64,000 nt of DNA from contig JADJNA010000061.1 of NCBI GenBank assembly GCA_016709305.1, positions 7,846 through 71,845 on the forward strand. Reading direction: 5' to 3'. Shown here one piece after another: positions 18,170-27,759 of this stretch. The stretch is from Candidatus Villigracilis saccharophilus (lineage in GTDB: Bacteria; Chloroflexota; Anaerolineae; Anaerolineales; Villigracilaceae). The position numbers were made by a program, and so were the translations under genes. Each line of letters begins with the position of its first letter. The stretch's first letter is position 1. The notes beneath the pieces were generated by a model. That model worked only from the letters and a program-made list of their open reading frames with translations, was not told the origin of the DNA and did no database searches.

Positions 18170-19126
18170 ATGACAACCCCAGTTGACTTTCCAAAACAAT
18201 CTTCAGCTTTCGTCGTCACTGAAATCGAAGCGCCGCCTTTATCACTTGGCAACCTCACCTGGCGCAGATTCCGACGCCATAAAATGGCGATCTTTGGTGG
18301 CATCGTTTTGATCCTGCTGACGCTGTATTCTTTTGGCGGAGCGTTTTTTGTTACGGAAAAATATTCAAATTTTACAAACACAAAAGAACGTTTACAGCCG
18401 CCCAGCGCGCAGCATTTTTTTGGCACGGATACCGTTGGGCGTGATATTTTTGCGCGCACAGTGTACGGAGGGCAGATATCCATTTTGATCGGGATCACGG
18501 CGGCGATTGTTGAAGTAGCGATCGGGATCTTGATCGGAGCGCTTGCCGGTTATTTCGGCGGAAAGATCGACGCGGTTCTCATGCGCTTCACAGAAGCCAT
18601 GCTGAACATGCCGCAACTGCTTTTACTGATCGTCATGTCAAAATTTTTCTCAGGAAAAATATCAAATATAAATATTCTTGGACGCGAGTTAAGCGGAAGC
18701 GTGATCGTCATTATATTTATCATCGGGCTGACAAGCTGGCCCTATCTGGCGCGCATTGTCCGCGCGGAATTTCTATCCATCAAGGAACGCGAATTTATTC
18801 TGGCGGCGCGGGCAACCGGCACTCCCAACTGGGAAATTATTTTCAAGCATATCCTGCCAAACAGCATTGCACCGATCGTAGTCTCCGCTACGCTGGGTGT
18901 AGCTGGCGCGATTTCCTTGGAAGCGTATGTCAGCTTTCTGGGCATGGGCGTCCGCGCTCCCACAGCCACATGGGGCAATATGCTCGAAAATGCCTATCGC
19001 TATATTGAATCGGCGTACTGGCTGTGGTTCTTTCCTGGTATGTTGATCGTGCTGATCACCCTGAGTATCAACTTTCTCGGCGACGGGCTGCGCGATGCGC
19101 TCGATCCCCGCAGTCGAACGGTGTAA
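18170..19126 (+). CDS. Peptide ABC permease DppC-like, system 1
   Basis: 318 residues with an N-terminal cytoplasmic segment and about six membrane helices. The signature after helix 1 (QHFFGTDTVGRDIFARTVYG) and the EAA loop (FILAARATGTPNWEIIFKHI) are those of DppC/OppC. It follows the DppB-like gene by 17 bases and stops immediately before the ATG of the first ATPase. Confidence 0.9.
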   Translation: MTTPVDFPKQSSAFVVTEIEAPPLSLGNLTWRRFRRHKMAIFGGIVLILLTLYSFGGAFFVTEKYSNFTNTKERLQPPSAQHFFGTDTVGRDIFARTVYGGQISILIGITAAIVEVAIGILIGALAGYFGGKIDAVLMRFTEAMLNMPQLLLLIVMSKFFSGKISNINILGRELSGSVIVIIFIIGLTSWPYLARIVRAEFLSIKEREFILAARATGTPNWEIIFKHILPNSIAPIVVSATLGVAGAISLEAYVSFLGMGVRAPTATWGNMLENAYRYIESAYWLWFFPGMLIVLITLSINFLGDGLRDALDPRSRTV

Positions 19127-20125
19127 ATGATGGATACGACACATACTTTTTTGGAAGTAACAGATTTAAGGACGCGATTCCATACGCCCGAAGGAACTGT
19201 GTACGCCGTCAATGGGATTTCATTTTCGCTGAAAGAGGGTGAAACCCTGGCTGTGGTCGGCGAGAGCGGCTGCGGGAAATCTGTGACCATGATGTCGATA
19301 CTAAAACTCATTTCGACGCCGCCCGGTGAAATTGTCAGCGGAGTTGTTAATTATCGAGACAGAGACCTGCTGCAGTTAAGCGAGAACGAGATGGAAGACA
19401 TCCGCGGCAAAGAGATCGCCATGATCTTCCAAGACCCAATGACGAGTCTTAATCCTGTTTTGACGGTCGGTCGTCAAATCACCGAAACATTGCGCACACA
19501 TACCCAAATGGACGCGGAACAGGCAAAACGGCGCGCCATCACCCTGCTGGATTGGGTCGGGATCCCGGATGCGGAAAACCGTCTTGGGAATTACCCCCAC
19601 CAATTTTCAGGCGGCATGCGTCAGCGGGTCATGATCGCGATGGCGCTGGCGTGTACTCCCAGCCTGTTGATCGCTGATGAGCCAACTACAGCTCTGGATG
19701 TAACCATTCAGGCGCAGATCATCGAATTGGTGAAACGGTTGAAGGAAGATGTTGGCATGGCAATGATCTGGATCACACACGATCTGGGCGTCGTCGCAGG
19801 GATGGCTGACAGGGTGATCGTTATGTATGCAGGCTTTATCGTTGAAGAAGCTCAAGTTGACGATCTGTATGACAGCCCGCTTCATCCCTATACATTGGCT
19901 TTGCTTCAAGCCTTGCCGCGTGCTGACCGCCGCCGCGAAAAGAATTTAAAATCCATTCAAGGCGTGCCGCCAAATTTATTATCGGAACCGCGCGGATGTC
20001 CGTTTGCCCCGCGCTGTGAATTTGTTCAGGAGTGCTGTATCAACGAAAATCCTTTACTGGTTGAGATCGAGAATAAGCATAAGGCGGCCTGTTGGGTGAA
20101 TGTCAAGACGGGAGGCTTGCGATGA
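19127..20125 (+). CDS. Peptide ABC ATPase DppD-like, system 1
   Basis: 332 residues. Walker A GESGCGKSVT, signature FSGGMRQRVMIAMAL, Walker B LLIADEPTTALD, switch histidine in ITHDLG, and the C-terminal oligopeptide extension with its Cys cluster (GCPFAPRCEFVQECC). It abuts the permease stop and overlaps the next ATPase by ATGA. Confidence 0.92.
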   Translation: MMDTTHTFLEVTDLRTRFHTPEGTVYAVNGISFSLKEGETLAVVGESGCGKSVTMMSILKLISTPPGEIVSGVVNYRDRDLLQLSENEMEDIRGKEIAMIFQDPMTSLNPVLTVGRQITETLRTHTQMDAEQAKRRAITLLDWVGIPDAENRLGNYPHQFSGGMRQRVMIAMALACTPSLLIADEPTTALDVTIQAQIIELVKRLKEDVGMAMIWITHDLGVVAGMADRVIVMYAGFIVEEAQVDDLYDSPLHPYTLALLQALPRADRRREKNLKSIQGVPPNLLSEPRGCPFAPRCEFVQECCINENPLLVEIENKHKAACWVNVKTGGLR

Positions 20126-21105
20126 CCGAAACTCTTGTGCATGTGGAGAATCTGACCAAGCACTTTCCCATAACAAAAGGGATCGTGATCGAGCGCGTGG
20201 TTGGTGCAGTCCGCGCTGTGGATGGGATTTCCTTTGACATTCAAAAGGGTGAAACACTGGGGCTTGTCGGCGAGAGTGGCTGCGGCAAGACGACCGCCGG
20301 CCGCACCCTGCTTGGTTTATATCCAGCGACATCCGGCAAAACGATCATTGATACCCATAGTGTGCATGATGCCAAAGGCAGCGAATTGATGCACATCCGT
20401 CGCAAGGCGCAGATGATATTCCAGGACCCCTACGCTTCACTCAATCCGCGTTGGACCGTGAATGCCATTGTCAGTGAGCCTTTGCGCGTGCACAAGCTCA
20501 TAACAAATCAACAGGAGCGCGATGCGCGCGTTAAAGACCTGCTTGAATTGGTCGGCTTGAATGCGCGGCATATCAATCGCTTCCCGCACGAGTTTTCAGG
20601 CGGACAGCGCCAGCGCATTGGCATAGCGCGCGCGCTTGCATCGGACCCGCTGTTCATCGTCTGTGATGAACCGATTTCCGCCTTGGATGTGTCCATTCAA
20701 GCCCAGGTTGTTAATCTGCTTGAAAAATTACAGGATCAACTTTCGCTTACCTATCTTTTTGTCGCTCATGACCTGAGCATGGTGCGCCATATTTGTGACC
20801 GGGTGGCGGTGATGTATCTCGGTGTGATCGTTGAAATCGCCGAACGGAACGATCTTTACGAAACCCCTCTCCACCCCTATACACAGGCGCTTCTCTCTGC
20901 TGTTCCGGTCCCTGACCCGCGCAAGGAACGGGCAAGGAAGCGCACAATTTTAGTCGGGGATGTGCCCAGTCCGATCAATCCACCTTCTGGATGCCGCTTC
21001 CACCCGCGTTGTCCTGTGGCTGTTGAAAAATGCAAGACTCATGTCCCTGAATGGCGTGAGGCAGCACCTCAACATTGGGTGGCTTGTCATTTGGTAAACG
21101 GTTGA
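20122..21105 (+). CDS. Peptide ABC ATPase DppF-like, system 1
   Basis: ATG 20122 overlaps the previous TGA and follows GGGAGG. About 327 residues: Walker A GESGCGKTTA, signature FSGGQRQRIGIARAL, Walker B FIVCDEPISALD, then the Cys-rich tail (GCRFHPRCPVAVEKC). It is the second subunit of the ATPase pair and the last gene of system 1. The 168 bases before the next gene show no clear terminator. Confidence 0.92.
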   Translation: MTETLVHVENLTKHFPITKGIVIERVVGAVRAVDGISFDIQKGETLGLVGESGCGKTTAGRTLLGLYPATSGKTIIDTHSVHDAKGSELMHIRRKAQMIFQDPYASLNPRWTVNAIVSEPLRVHKLITNQQERDARVKDLLELVGLNARHINRFPHEFSGGQRQRIGIARALASDPLFIVCDEPISALDVSIQAQVVNLLEKLQDQLSLTYLFVAHDLSMVRHICDRVAVMYLGVIVEIAERNDLYETPLHPYTQALLSAVPVPDPRKERARKRTILVGDVPSPINPPSGCRFHPRCPVAVEKCKTHVPEWREAAPQHWVACHLVNG

Positions 21106-21273
21106 GATTTACTTTCACTAATCTGGAATTTACAGTAAAATTCCCGACCAGTGGATATTCCCCTGAGCGATTTCGTTATTTATTAACGACCAACTGCGCC
21201 ATGGCAGATGAATTCTGTCATGGCGTATATTGTTTTTGGGAATATGATTAATTTACCAAACGGAGGAGAAAAC

Positions 21274-22917
21274 ATGAAAAAAAAGGTGCTGTATGTATTT
21301 TTACTGGCGGCCTTGATCCTTTCCGCCTGTGGAAGCTCGGGCGGGCAGCCAACAGTTGCGAGGATCGGCTGGGCGGGCAGCCCGGATACGGTCAACCCCG
21401 GTTCCGCGGTTCTTACTGAAGCATATACGATCTTTGCCCTGGTGTATGATGCCATGTATAAGCTAAACCTTGATGGCACCTTTTCTTTGGGACTCGCCGA
21501 CAGCGTCGAACATTCTCAGGATGGTCTGGTTTACACATACAAGATCCATCAAGGGGTCAAGTTCCATGATGGACAGCCTTTGACCTCTAAAGATATTAAG
21601 TTCTCCTACGAACTGTACAAGACGCATGACGATTTCCCCTATATGAATTCATACACAGCCTATATTGAAAGCGTGGAAGCGCCGGATGACTCCACAGTTG
21701 TGTTGACCCTCTCCGAAGCGATCCCAAATATTGAAAGCCAATTGGTCTTCATGTACATTCTCCCTGAGCACATTTGGAAGGATCATGCCGAAGGCGCTGC
21801 GGCTGTTGAATTTGAAAATTTCGAAATGATCGGCACTGGCCCTTTCAAGTTGGTCGAATACAAACAAAATGAATTTGTTCACCTTGCGGCCAATAAGGAA
21901 CATTTCCAGACCCCTCCAAAAGTGGATGAAATAATATTCCAAACGTTTGAAAGCCAGGATGTTCTTGTACAGGCCATTAAAAGCGGACAGGTGGATATGA
22001 TCACTGAAATGCCCGCGACTGCCGTTGGGACATTAAAAGAGGAAGCCACTGTCACAGTGATCAACGGTGCTCCATTCGCGCCAGGTGTTTCAGATATTAT
22101 CCTCAATCAAGCCACCCCGGAAAATTGTCCCACAGATGCGGGCGGTCTTTGCACCGGCCACCCCGCTCTGCAAGACCGCAACGTCCGCCTTGCCATGGCA
22201 CACGCGACAGACAAGCAGAAGTTAATTGATGTGGTACTGCTTGGGTACGGGACTCCAGGCCTAACCTTGATCCCTGACGGATTGGGCTTTTGGTATAACG
22301 ACACAATCAAAGATTATGAGTTCGATGTCGCCAAGGCGAACCAGATCCTGGACGATGCCGGTTACGCGGATAAAGATGGAGACGGTATCCGCGAAATGCC
22401 GGATGGTTCCCAACCGCTTAATTTCCGCATAAACTGGCCGAGCGATAGCATTGACGCCCCCCGACAGGCGGAACTGCTTTCTGAAATGTGGTCTGCAATT
22501 GGCGTGAAGACTGAATTGGCGGCGACTGACCCGGATGCGTTGACATCCCAGTGCTGTCCGGTCTTCGACTATGACATTATCCTGTGGGGCTGGGGTTCTG
22601 ATCCAGACCCGAACCTGCTGCTTAATGTACAAACCACTGGCGAGATCCCCACAGGCTATAACGAGACAGGTTATTCCAACCCGGAGTTTGACGCGCTCTA
22701 TGCCCAGCAGGCCGTGGAGCTTGATCTTGATAAGCGCAAGGAACTCGTCTGGAAAATGCAGGAAGTCGCATTTAATGATGTGGTTTATATCATCCCTTAC
22801 TACGAACAGAATGTTCAAGCCTTTCGAACGGACCGCTTCACGGGTTGGTTGACAGATTTCCCCAAGATCGAATTAAGTGATGTGACATCGCTTGTGGTGA
22901 TCGAACCTGTTAAATAA
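21274..22917 (+). CDS. Peptide ABC transporter substrate-binding lipoprotein (family 5), system 2
   Basis: ATG 21274 follows CGGAGGAG and opens a lipoprotein signal (LLAALILSACGSSGG). About 547 residues of family 5 binding fold (YTYKIHQGVKFHDGQPLTSK, then VRLAMAHATDKQKL, then FDVAKANQILDDAGY). Sequence differs clearly from the system 1 binding protein, so the two systems probably prefer different peptides. A perfect hairpin follows it. Confidence 0.9.
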   Translation: MKKKVLYVFLLAALILSACGSSGGQPTVARIGWAGSPDTVNPGSAVLTEAYTIFALVYDAMYKLNLDGTFSLGLADSVEHSQDGLVYTYKIHQGVKFHDGQPLTSKDIKFSYELYKTHDDFPYMNSYTAYIESVEAPDDSTVVLTLSEAIPNIESQLVFMYILPEHIWKDHAEGAAAVEFENFEMIGTGPFKLVEYKQNEFVHLAANKEHFQTPPKVDEIIFQTFESQDVLVQAIKSGQVDMITEMPATAVGTLKEEATVTVINGAPFAPGVSDIILNQATPENCPTDAGGLCTGHPALQDRNVRLAMAHATDKQKLIDVVLLGYGTPGLTLIPDGLGFWYNDTIKDYEFDVAKANQILDDAGYADKDGDGIREMPDGSQPLNFRINWPSDSIDAPRQAELLSEMWSAIGVKTELAATDPDALTSQCCPVFDYDIILWGWGSDPDPNLLLNVQTTGEIPTGYNETGYSNPEFDALYAQQAVELDLDKRKELVWKMQEVAFNDVVYIIPYYEQNVQAFRTDRFTGWLTDFPKIELSDVTSLVVIEPVK

Positions 22918-22932
22918 TTAATTTCATATTTT

Positions 22933-22962
22933 CCCGCACCTCCTGCTAATTGGAGGTGCGGG
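22933..22962 (+). promoter_or_regulatory. Intercistronic stem-loop after binding-protein gene 2
   Basis: CCCGCACCTCC (22933-22943) pairs perfectly with GGAGGTGCGGG (22952-22962) with an 8-base loop. There is no T run. Same position and probable role as the hairpin at 17053. Confidence 0.6.
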
Positions 22963-22976
22963 AAAAAGGATGGCCT

Positions 22977-24005
22977 TTGAAACGCTGGCGTTATTTATTA
23001 AGCAAAATTAGCTGGGCATTATTCACGATCCTGTTTGTCATTATCCTGAATTTTTTTCTATTCCGCATTCTGCCCGGCGACCCTGCCCGCGCGGGGATTC
23101 GTGATCCACGGCTTACCAGGGAAAATATTGAAGCAATTCGAGTTCGGTATGGACTCGATAAACCGGTCATCAATTGCTTCGAATCGCTCAACCCGGTTAA
23201 GATCGGCAGCTGCGCGGTCAACCCCTTGGATACCCAGTTCTTTATCTACATGGGCAACCTGATCCAGGGCGACTTGATGATCAGTTTTCACACCAACCGA
23301 CCAGTGGTCGATATTCTTTCCGAGCGGCTGTGGAATACGGTCCTGTTGATCGGCGCGGGACAGATCCTTGCGATCGTGATCGGCATTTTCTTTGGCATGT
23401 TCTCGGCCTGGAAGGCACGCACCTCGCTGGATTATTTATCATTAACCTTAAGCCTTGTCGCGTGGAGCATCCCTACATTTTGGCTGGGGGTGATTCTTTT
23501 ATTTTGGGGAAGCAACCACGGCATGCCGATCGCGGGTATGTCGACCCCGGGCATGTCTTCCTACCCGCTCCTGACCCGCTGGAGTGATATCGCGCGGCAC
23601 ATGTTCCTCCCAACCTTGACATATACGATTGTTTATATGGGCGAGTACATGTTGATCATGCGCTCAAGCCTGCTGGATGTACTTTCGGAAGATTACATTC
23701 TTACGGCAAAAGCCAAAGGATTAAGCGTTTTTCAAATCTTAAAAGACCACGCCATAAAAAACGCGATGCTACCGCTGGTGACCATCATTGCCATCAACCT
23801 TGGTTTTACAGTGGGCGGCGTGATCCAGATCGAGACCGTCTTTTCCTGGCCGGGGCTGGGCATGACCATCGTTGAAGCCCTGAACCGCAGGGACTTCCCG
23901 ATATTACAGGGCGCATTCCTGCTGATCGCGGTATCCGTCATTATCGCCAACCTGCTCGCAGACCTGGCGTATTCCTATCTCGATCCGCGCGTGAAGATGG
24001 AGTAA
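22977..24005 (+). CDS. Peptide ABC permease DppB-like, system 2
   Basis: TTG 22977 is chosen because AAAGGA lies seven bases upstream; an in-frame TTG at 22950 would lie in the loop and arm of the hairpin. About 342 residues, N-terminus KRWRYLLSKISWALFTILFV, the family segment RILPGDPARAGIRDPRLT, and the EAA-type loop DYILTAKAKGLSVFQILKDH. It ends in YLDPRVKME, four bases before the fused permease-ATPase gene. Confidence 0.88.
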   Translation: MKRWRYLLSKISWALFTILFVIILNFFLFRILPGDPARAGIRDPRLTRENIEAIRVRYGLDKPVINCFESLNPVKIGSCAVNPLDTQFFIYMGNLIQGDLMISFHTNRPVVDILSERLWNTVLLIGAGQILAIVIGIFFGMFSAWKARTSLDYLSLTLSLVAWSIPTFWLGVILLFWGSNHGMPIAGMSTPGMSSYPLLTRWSDIARHMFLPTLTYTIVYMGEYMLIMRSSLLDVLSEDYILTAKAKGLSVFQILKDHAIKNAMLPLVTIIAINLGFTVGGVIQIETVFSWPGLGMTIVEALNRRDFPILQGAFLLIAVSVIIANLLADLAYSYLDPRVKME

Positions 24006-24008
24006 CCC

Positions 24009-25934
24009 ATGGAAGCGCATAATTCAAAATTTTCCAGCGCACCGCGCCTCCAGGAATTCTGGCGCGTTTTTCGCAGCAACGCCATGGGGCTGGTCGGTCT
24101 CATCATGCTTGTGATTGTTATTTTTGTGGCTGTATTCGCGCCGATCCTATCCCCATATGATCCAAGTTCGACTCAAGACGTCACCACAGCGGATATTTAT
24201 AATCCGCCCAGCGCCGCACACTGGCTGGGAACTGATGATGCCGGCCAGGATGTGTTGACCAACTTTATCTTCGGGGCGCGTGTCTCACTGACCATCGGCT
24301 TTTTCGCCGCGTTCATCTCCCTGGTGATCGGCGGCGTGTTCGGGATCGTAGCCGGCTTTTATGGCGGCCGCACAGAGACCCTGCTTATGCGCTTTACCGA
24401 CATCATGCTGGTTATCCCTGACCTGCCGCTCATGATGGTCGTGATCGCATTAACCAGGCCCTCCATCTTCAATATTATTTTGGTGATCGGTTTGTTGTAT
24501 TGGACCACCACCGCCCGCATGGTGCGCTCCCAGACCCTGGCGGTAAAATCACGCAAATTTGTTTTACGCGCGCGTGCCATAGGTTCAAGCAAGGGGCATA
24601 TTATTCGTCGTCACATCCTGCCGTTGGTATTACCGATTTTAGTGGTCCAGGCGGTCTTGGTCGTCTCTTCGGCAGTGTTGGCTGAAAGCACGCTTTCATT
24701 TTTAGGGCTCGGCGACCCGACCGTGCTCTCGTGGGGTCAGATGCTTAACTACGCGTTCGGGCGCGGCGCAATGTCCACAGGGGCGTGGTGGGCATTGGTT
24801 GTGCCTGGCTTCGGGATCGTATGGGTGGTGCTTGGGCTGACCCTGCTCGGACAGGGTCTTGAGCAGATATTAAACCCAAGGCTGGATACCCACCACTTAA
24901 TGCCGGGCAAACCCGTGGTCAGAAGCGAAGCGGGCACTCCATCCGAAAAGAATGTATTGCTTGAAGTTCAAAACCTATCCATCAATTATGTGAACAATGG
25001 CAATCCGCCTGCGCGCGCCGTGGAAAATATCAGCTTCACTTTGAAGGAAGGCGAGTTAATCGGATTGGTCGGTGAAAGCGGATGCGGGAAGACCACGCTC
25101 ATGCTGGCCTTGCTGCGACTGCTGCCTTCAGCAGGGCAGATCGTGAACGGAAGAGTTTTCTTCAAAGGCAATGATTTGACGGCTCTCAGCGAAGAAGAAA
25201 TAAACGCCGTTCGTTGGAAGGATATTTCGATCGTTTTCCAGGGCGCGATGAATGCGCTCAACCCGGTCCGGACCGTCGGCGATCAAATTCAGGAAGCGAT
25301 CATCAAACACAAGCCTGGTTTCCCGCGTGACCAGCGCTTGCAGGAACGCGTGGTGGAATTGCTTGACCTGGTGGGCATCGCCGCAGACCACAAGGATCAT
25401 TACCCGCATCAATATTCTGGCGGGATGCGCCAGCGCGCAATGATCGCCATGGCACTGGCTTGCAACCCGCAAGTCATCATTGCAGATGAGCCGACCACCG
25501 CCTTGGATGTAATGATCCAGGCGCAGATATTGGAACTGCTCGACAGCCTGCGCAAGAAGCTCGGCCTGGCCATTATTTTCGTGACTCATGACCTTGGGGT
25601 TGTGGCTGAAATGTGTGACAGGGTTCTGGTAATGTATGGCGGCGTGACTGCCGAATACGCGGATGTGGACGCCATTTACAATGAGCCGCGCCATCCCTAT
25701 ACTCAAGAATTGATCAAGGCCTTCCCTGACTTGACAAAGCCCAAGAAAAAACTTTCATCGATCCCAGGCTACCCGCCGCGGCTGGACGCGATCCCTGCTG
25801 GCTGCCGCTTTGCGCCACGCTGCCCGCAGGCATTTGACCGTTGCCGCACGGAGCAGCCGTCCCTGCACAAACTAAGCGATTCACAAGACGCTGTGCACAT
25901 CGCGAGCTGCCATTTGCTTGAGGCCCCAAAATGA
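24009..25934 (+). CDS. Fused DppC-like permease and DppD-like ATPase, system 2
   Basis: 641 residues. Residues 1 to about 295 are a DppC permease (HWLGTDDAGQDVLTNFIFGA; EAA loop FVLRARAIGSSKGHIIRRHI). A ~20-residue linker leads to a complete ATPase: Walker A GESGCGKTTL, signature YSGGMRQRAMIAMAL, Walker B VIIADEPTTALD, and Cys-rich tail GCRFAPRCPQAFDRC. In system 1 these are separate genes. The fusion is in one uninterrupted frame and looks genuine. It overlaps the next ATPase gene by ATGA. Confidence 0.9.
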   Translation: MEAHNSKFSSAPRLQEFWRVFRSNAMGLVGLIMLVIVIFVAVFAPILSPYDPSSTQDVTTADIYNPPSAAHWLGTDDAGQDVLTNFIFGARVSLTIGFFAAFISLVIGGVFGIVAGFYGGRTETLLMRFTDIMLVIPDLPLMMVVIALTRPSIFNIILVIGLLYWTTTARMVRSQTLAVKSRKFVLRARAIGSSKGHIIRRHILPLVLPILVVQAVLVVSSAVLAESTLSFLGLGDPTVLSWGQMLNYAFGRGAMSTGAWWALVVPGFGIVWVVLGLTLLGQGLEQILNPRLDTHHLMPGKPVVRSEAGTPSEKNVLLEVQNLSINYVNNGNPPARAVENISFTLKEGELIGLVGESGCGKTTLMLALLRLLPSAGQIVNGRVFFKGNDLTALSEEEINAVRWKDISIVFQGAMNALNPVRTVGDQIQEAIIKHKPGFPRDQRLQERVVELLDLVGIAADHKDHYPHQYSGGMRQRAMIAMALACNPQVIIADEPTTALDVMIQAQILELLDSLRKKLGLAIIFVTHDLGVVAEMCDRVLVMYGGVTAEYADVDAIYNEPRHPYTQELIKAFPDLTKPKKKLSSIPGYPPRLDAIPAGCRFAPRCPQAFDRCRTEQPSLHKLSDSQDAVHIASCHLLEAPK

Positions 25935-26917
25935 GCAAAGAGCATTTTCTGGAAGTAACTGGATTAAAAAAATACTTTGATGCCGACCGACCCTCCATAT
26001 TTTCACGCGAGGCGCGTTATGTGCACGCGGTGGATGGTGTTGATTTCACGCTCAGGCGCAGTGAAGTGATCGCGCTGGTGGGCGAGAGCGGCTGTGGAAA
26101 ATCAACGCTCGCGCTTTTGTTGATGGGGTTGGAAGAACCAACTGCCGGGACGGTCTCTTTTGAAGGGCGTGACATCACGCATTTGAATGACAATGAACGA
26201 AAGGATGTGCGTCGGAAAATTCAAATGGTCTTTCAAGATCCCTACGAATCTTTGAATCCCACCCAGACCATCGAAGAGATCATCAACGAACCATTGGTCG
26301 TGCATGGCATTGGGAGCAGCAGGAGCGAACGCGATGAACGCGTGAAAAAGGCAATGGAAGACTCAGGCTTGAAACCAGCCGAAGTCTATCTAAAGCGCTT
26401 CCCGCATGAACTCTCAGGCGGACAACGCCAACGCGTGGTTATCGCCGCCGCGCTTGTGCTTGAACCGGAGATCCTACTTGCTGATGAACCCGTCTCGATG
26501 CTGGATGTTTCCATCCGCGCCGAGATCATCAACCTGCTGGCCGAGCTGCGCATCACACGCCAGATTGCGGTCATCTTCATCACGCATGATCTTGGCTCGG
26601 TGGGTTTCTTCGCCGACCGCGTGGCGGTCATGTATCTTGGCCGCATCGTTGAGGTCGGCACCATGCTCGAAGTATTGGAAAAGCCCCAGCATCCGTATAC
26701 AAAGGCTTTGCTCTCCGTCATCCCCGTTCCCAACCTGCGCTTACGGCATGAACGTATTATTTTGCAGGGCGAAACTCCCAACCCCATAGACGTACCGACA
26801 GGCTGTCGTTTTCATCCTCGCTGTCCGGTGGCGATCGCAGCCTGCAAGGTCAGCGACCCGCCATTCGTATCGTTCGGCAGGACGCATCAGGCCGCCTGTT
26901 TGCTTTTGGTGAAGTAA
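25931..26917 (+). CDS. Peptide ABC ATPase DppF-like, system 2
   Basis: 328 residues. Walker A GESGCGKSTL, signature LSGGQRQRVVIAAAL, Walker B ILLADEPVSMLD, Cys-rich tail GCRFHPRCPVAIAAC. Last gene of system 2; a palindromic repeat follows. Confidence 0.92.
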   Translation: MSKEHFLEVTGLKKYFDADRPSIFSREARYVHAVDGVDFTLRRSEVIALVGESGCGKSTLALLLMGLEEPTAGTVSFEGRDITHLNDNERKDVRRKIQMVFQDPYESLNPTQTIEEIINEPLVVHGIGSSRSERDERVKKAMEDSGLKPAEVYLKRFPHELSGGQRQRVVIAAALVLEPEILLADEPVSMLDVSIRAEIINLLAELRITRQIAVIFITHDLGSVGFFADRVAVMYLGRIVEVGTMLEVLEKPQHPYTKALLSVIPVPNLRLRHERIILQGETPNPIDVPTGCRFHPRCPVAIAACKVSDPPFVSFGRTHQAACLLLVK

Positions 26918-26970
26918 GGGCGACCCGCCCAGAACAAGAAATACCTATCCGACCATGAAGGCTCGCCCCT
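26918..26970. repeat. Palindromic intergenic repeat of the GTAGGGGCGA type
   Basis: GTAAGGGCGACCCGCCC on the left and GGCTCGCCCCTAC on the right are imperfect inverted arms. The same outer arms form the perfect palindrome at 39626-39653. Confidence 0.5.
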
Positions 26971-26985
26971 ACAACAAACAATAAA

Positions 26986-27759
26986 ATGGATATCACAAGT
27001 TTACAAAACCCGAAAGTTAAATATATCGTCAAACTGCGCGAAGACAAACGTCAGCGCAAGTTGGACGGCTTGATGTTGGTCGAAGGCTACGATGAGTTGA
27101 CCCTTGCCCTCAGCACTGGACTCAAGCCGCAGACGGTTCTGACCGCCCCCGAGCTTGCCTCTGTTTCAATGGACATTCCCTCCGCAGAAATTGTGACCGT
27201 CACCCGCGCCGTGTTCGAGAAGATCTCCTATCGCGATAACCCCGATGGCTGGCTGGGAATTTTTCCCGTTCCAAAAACATCTCTCGATGAATTGAAATTA
27301 AGTGAGTCACCTTTTGTGATCCTGGCCGAGTCAGTCGAGAAGCCCGGCAATCTTGGCGCGATCCTGCGTACAGCAGACGCGGCGCATGTGGATGCTGTCA
27401 TCGTCTGCGACCCACGCGTGGACTTATGGAATCCCAATGTCGTACGAGCATCGCGCGGGACGATCTTCACCGTACCCACCGTCGAAGTTGATTCGCCGAA
27501 TGCACTGGCATTTATAAAGTCAAGAAAGATGCGCGTGCTTGCGGCCACACCCTCAGCCGAGGTGTTGTACACTGATGTTGATATGAAAGAACCCATCGCG
27601 CTGGCAGTCGGAACTGAAGATGAGGGGCTGACAGATTTCTGGATGCAGAACGCAAATATTAAAGTAAAAATTCCCATGCTGGGGAAAGTGAATTCGCTGA
27701 ATGTTTCCATCGCAACCGCATTGATCACCTACGAAGCAGTGAGGCAGAGAGGTTTATGA
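26986..27759 (+). CDS. TrmH/SpoU-family RNA 2'-O-methyltransferase
   Basis: 257 residues. An N-terminal RNA-binding segment (ITSLQNPKVKYIVKLREDK) precedes a SPOUT fold with its three motifs: EKPGNLGAILRTADA, AVGTEDEGL and IPMLGKVNSLNVSIATA. It would use S-adenosylmethionine to methylate a ribose in rRNA or tRNA; the exact site is unknown. It overlaps the dehydrogenase gene by four bases. Confidence 0.88.
   Translation: MDITSLQNPKVKYIVKLREDKRQRKLDGLMLVEGYDELTLALSTGLKPQTVLTAPELASVSMDIPSAEIVTVTRAVFEKISYRDNPDGWLGIFPVPKTSLDELKLSESPFVILAESVEKPGNLGAILRTADAAHVDAVIVCDPRVDLWNPNVVRASRGTIFTVPTVEVDSPNALAFIKSRKMRVLAATPSAEVLYTDVDMKEPIALAVGTEDEGLTDFWMQNANIKVKIPMLGKVNSLNVSIATALITYEAVRQRGL

Noticed and set aside
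22933..22962. Hairpin as a Rho-independent terminator of system 2
   Set aside because: No T run follows and the permease gene starts 14 bases later.
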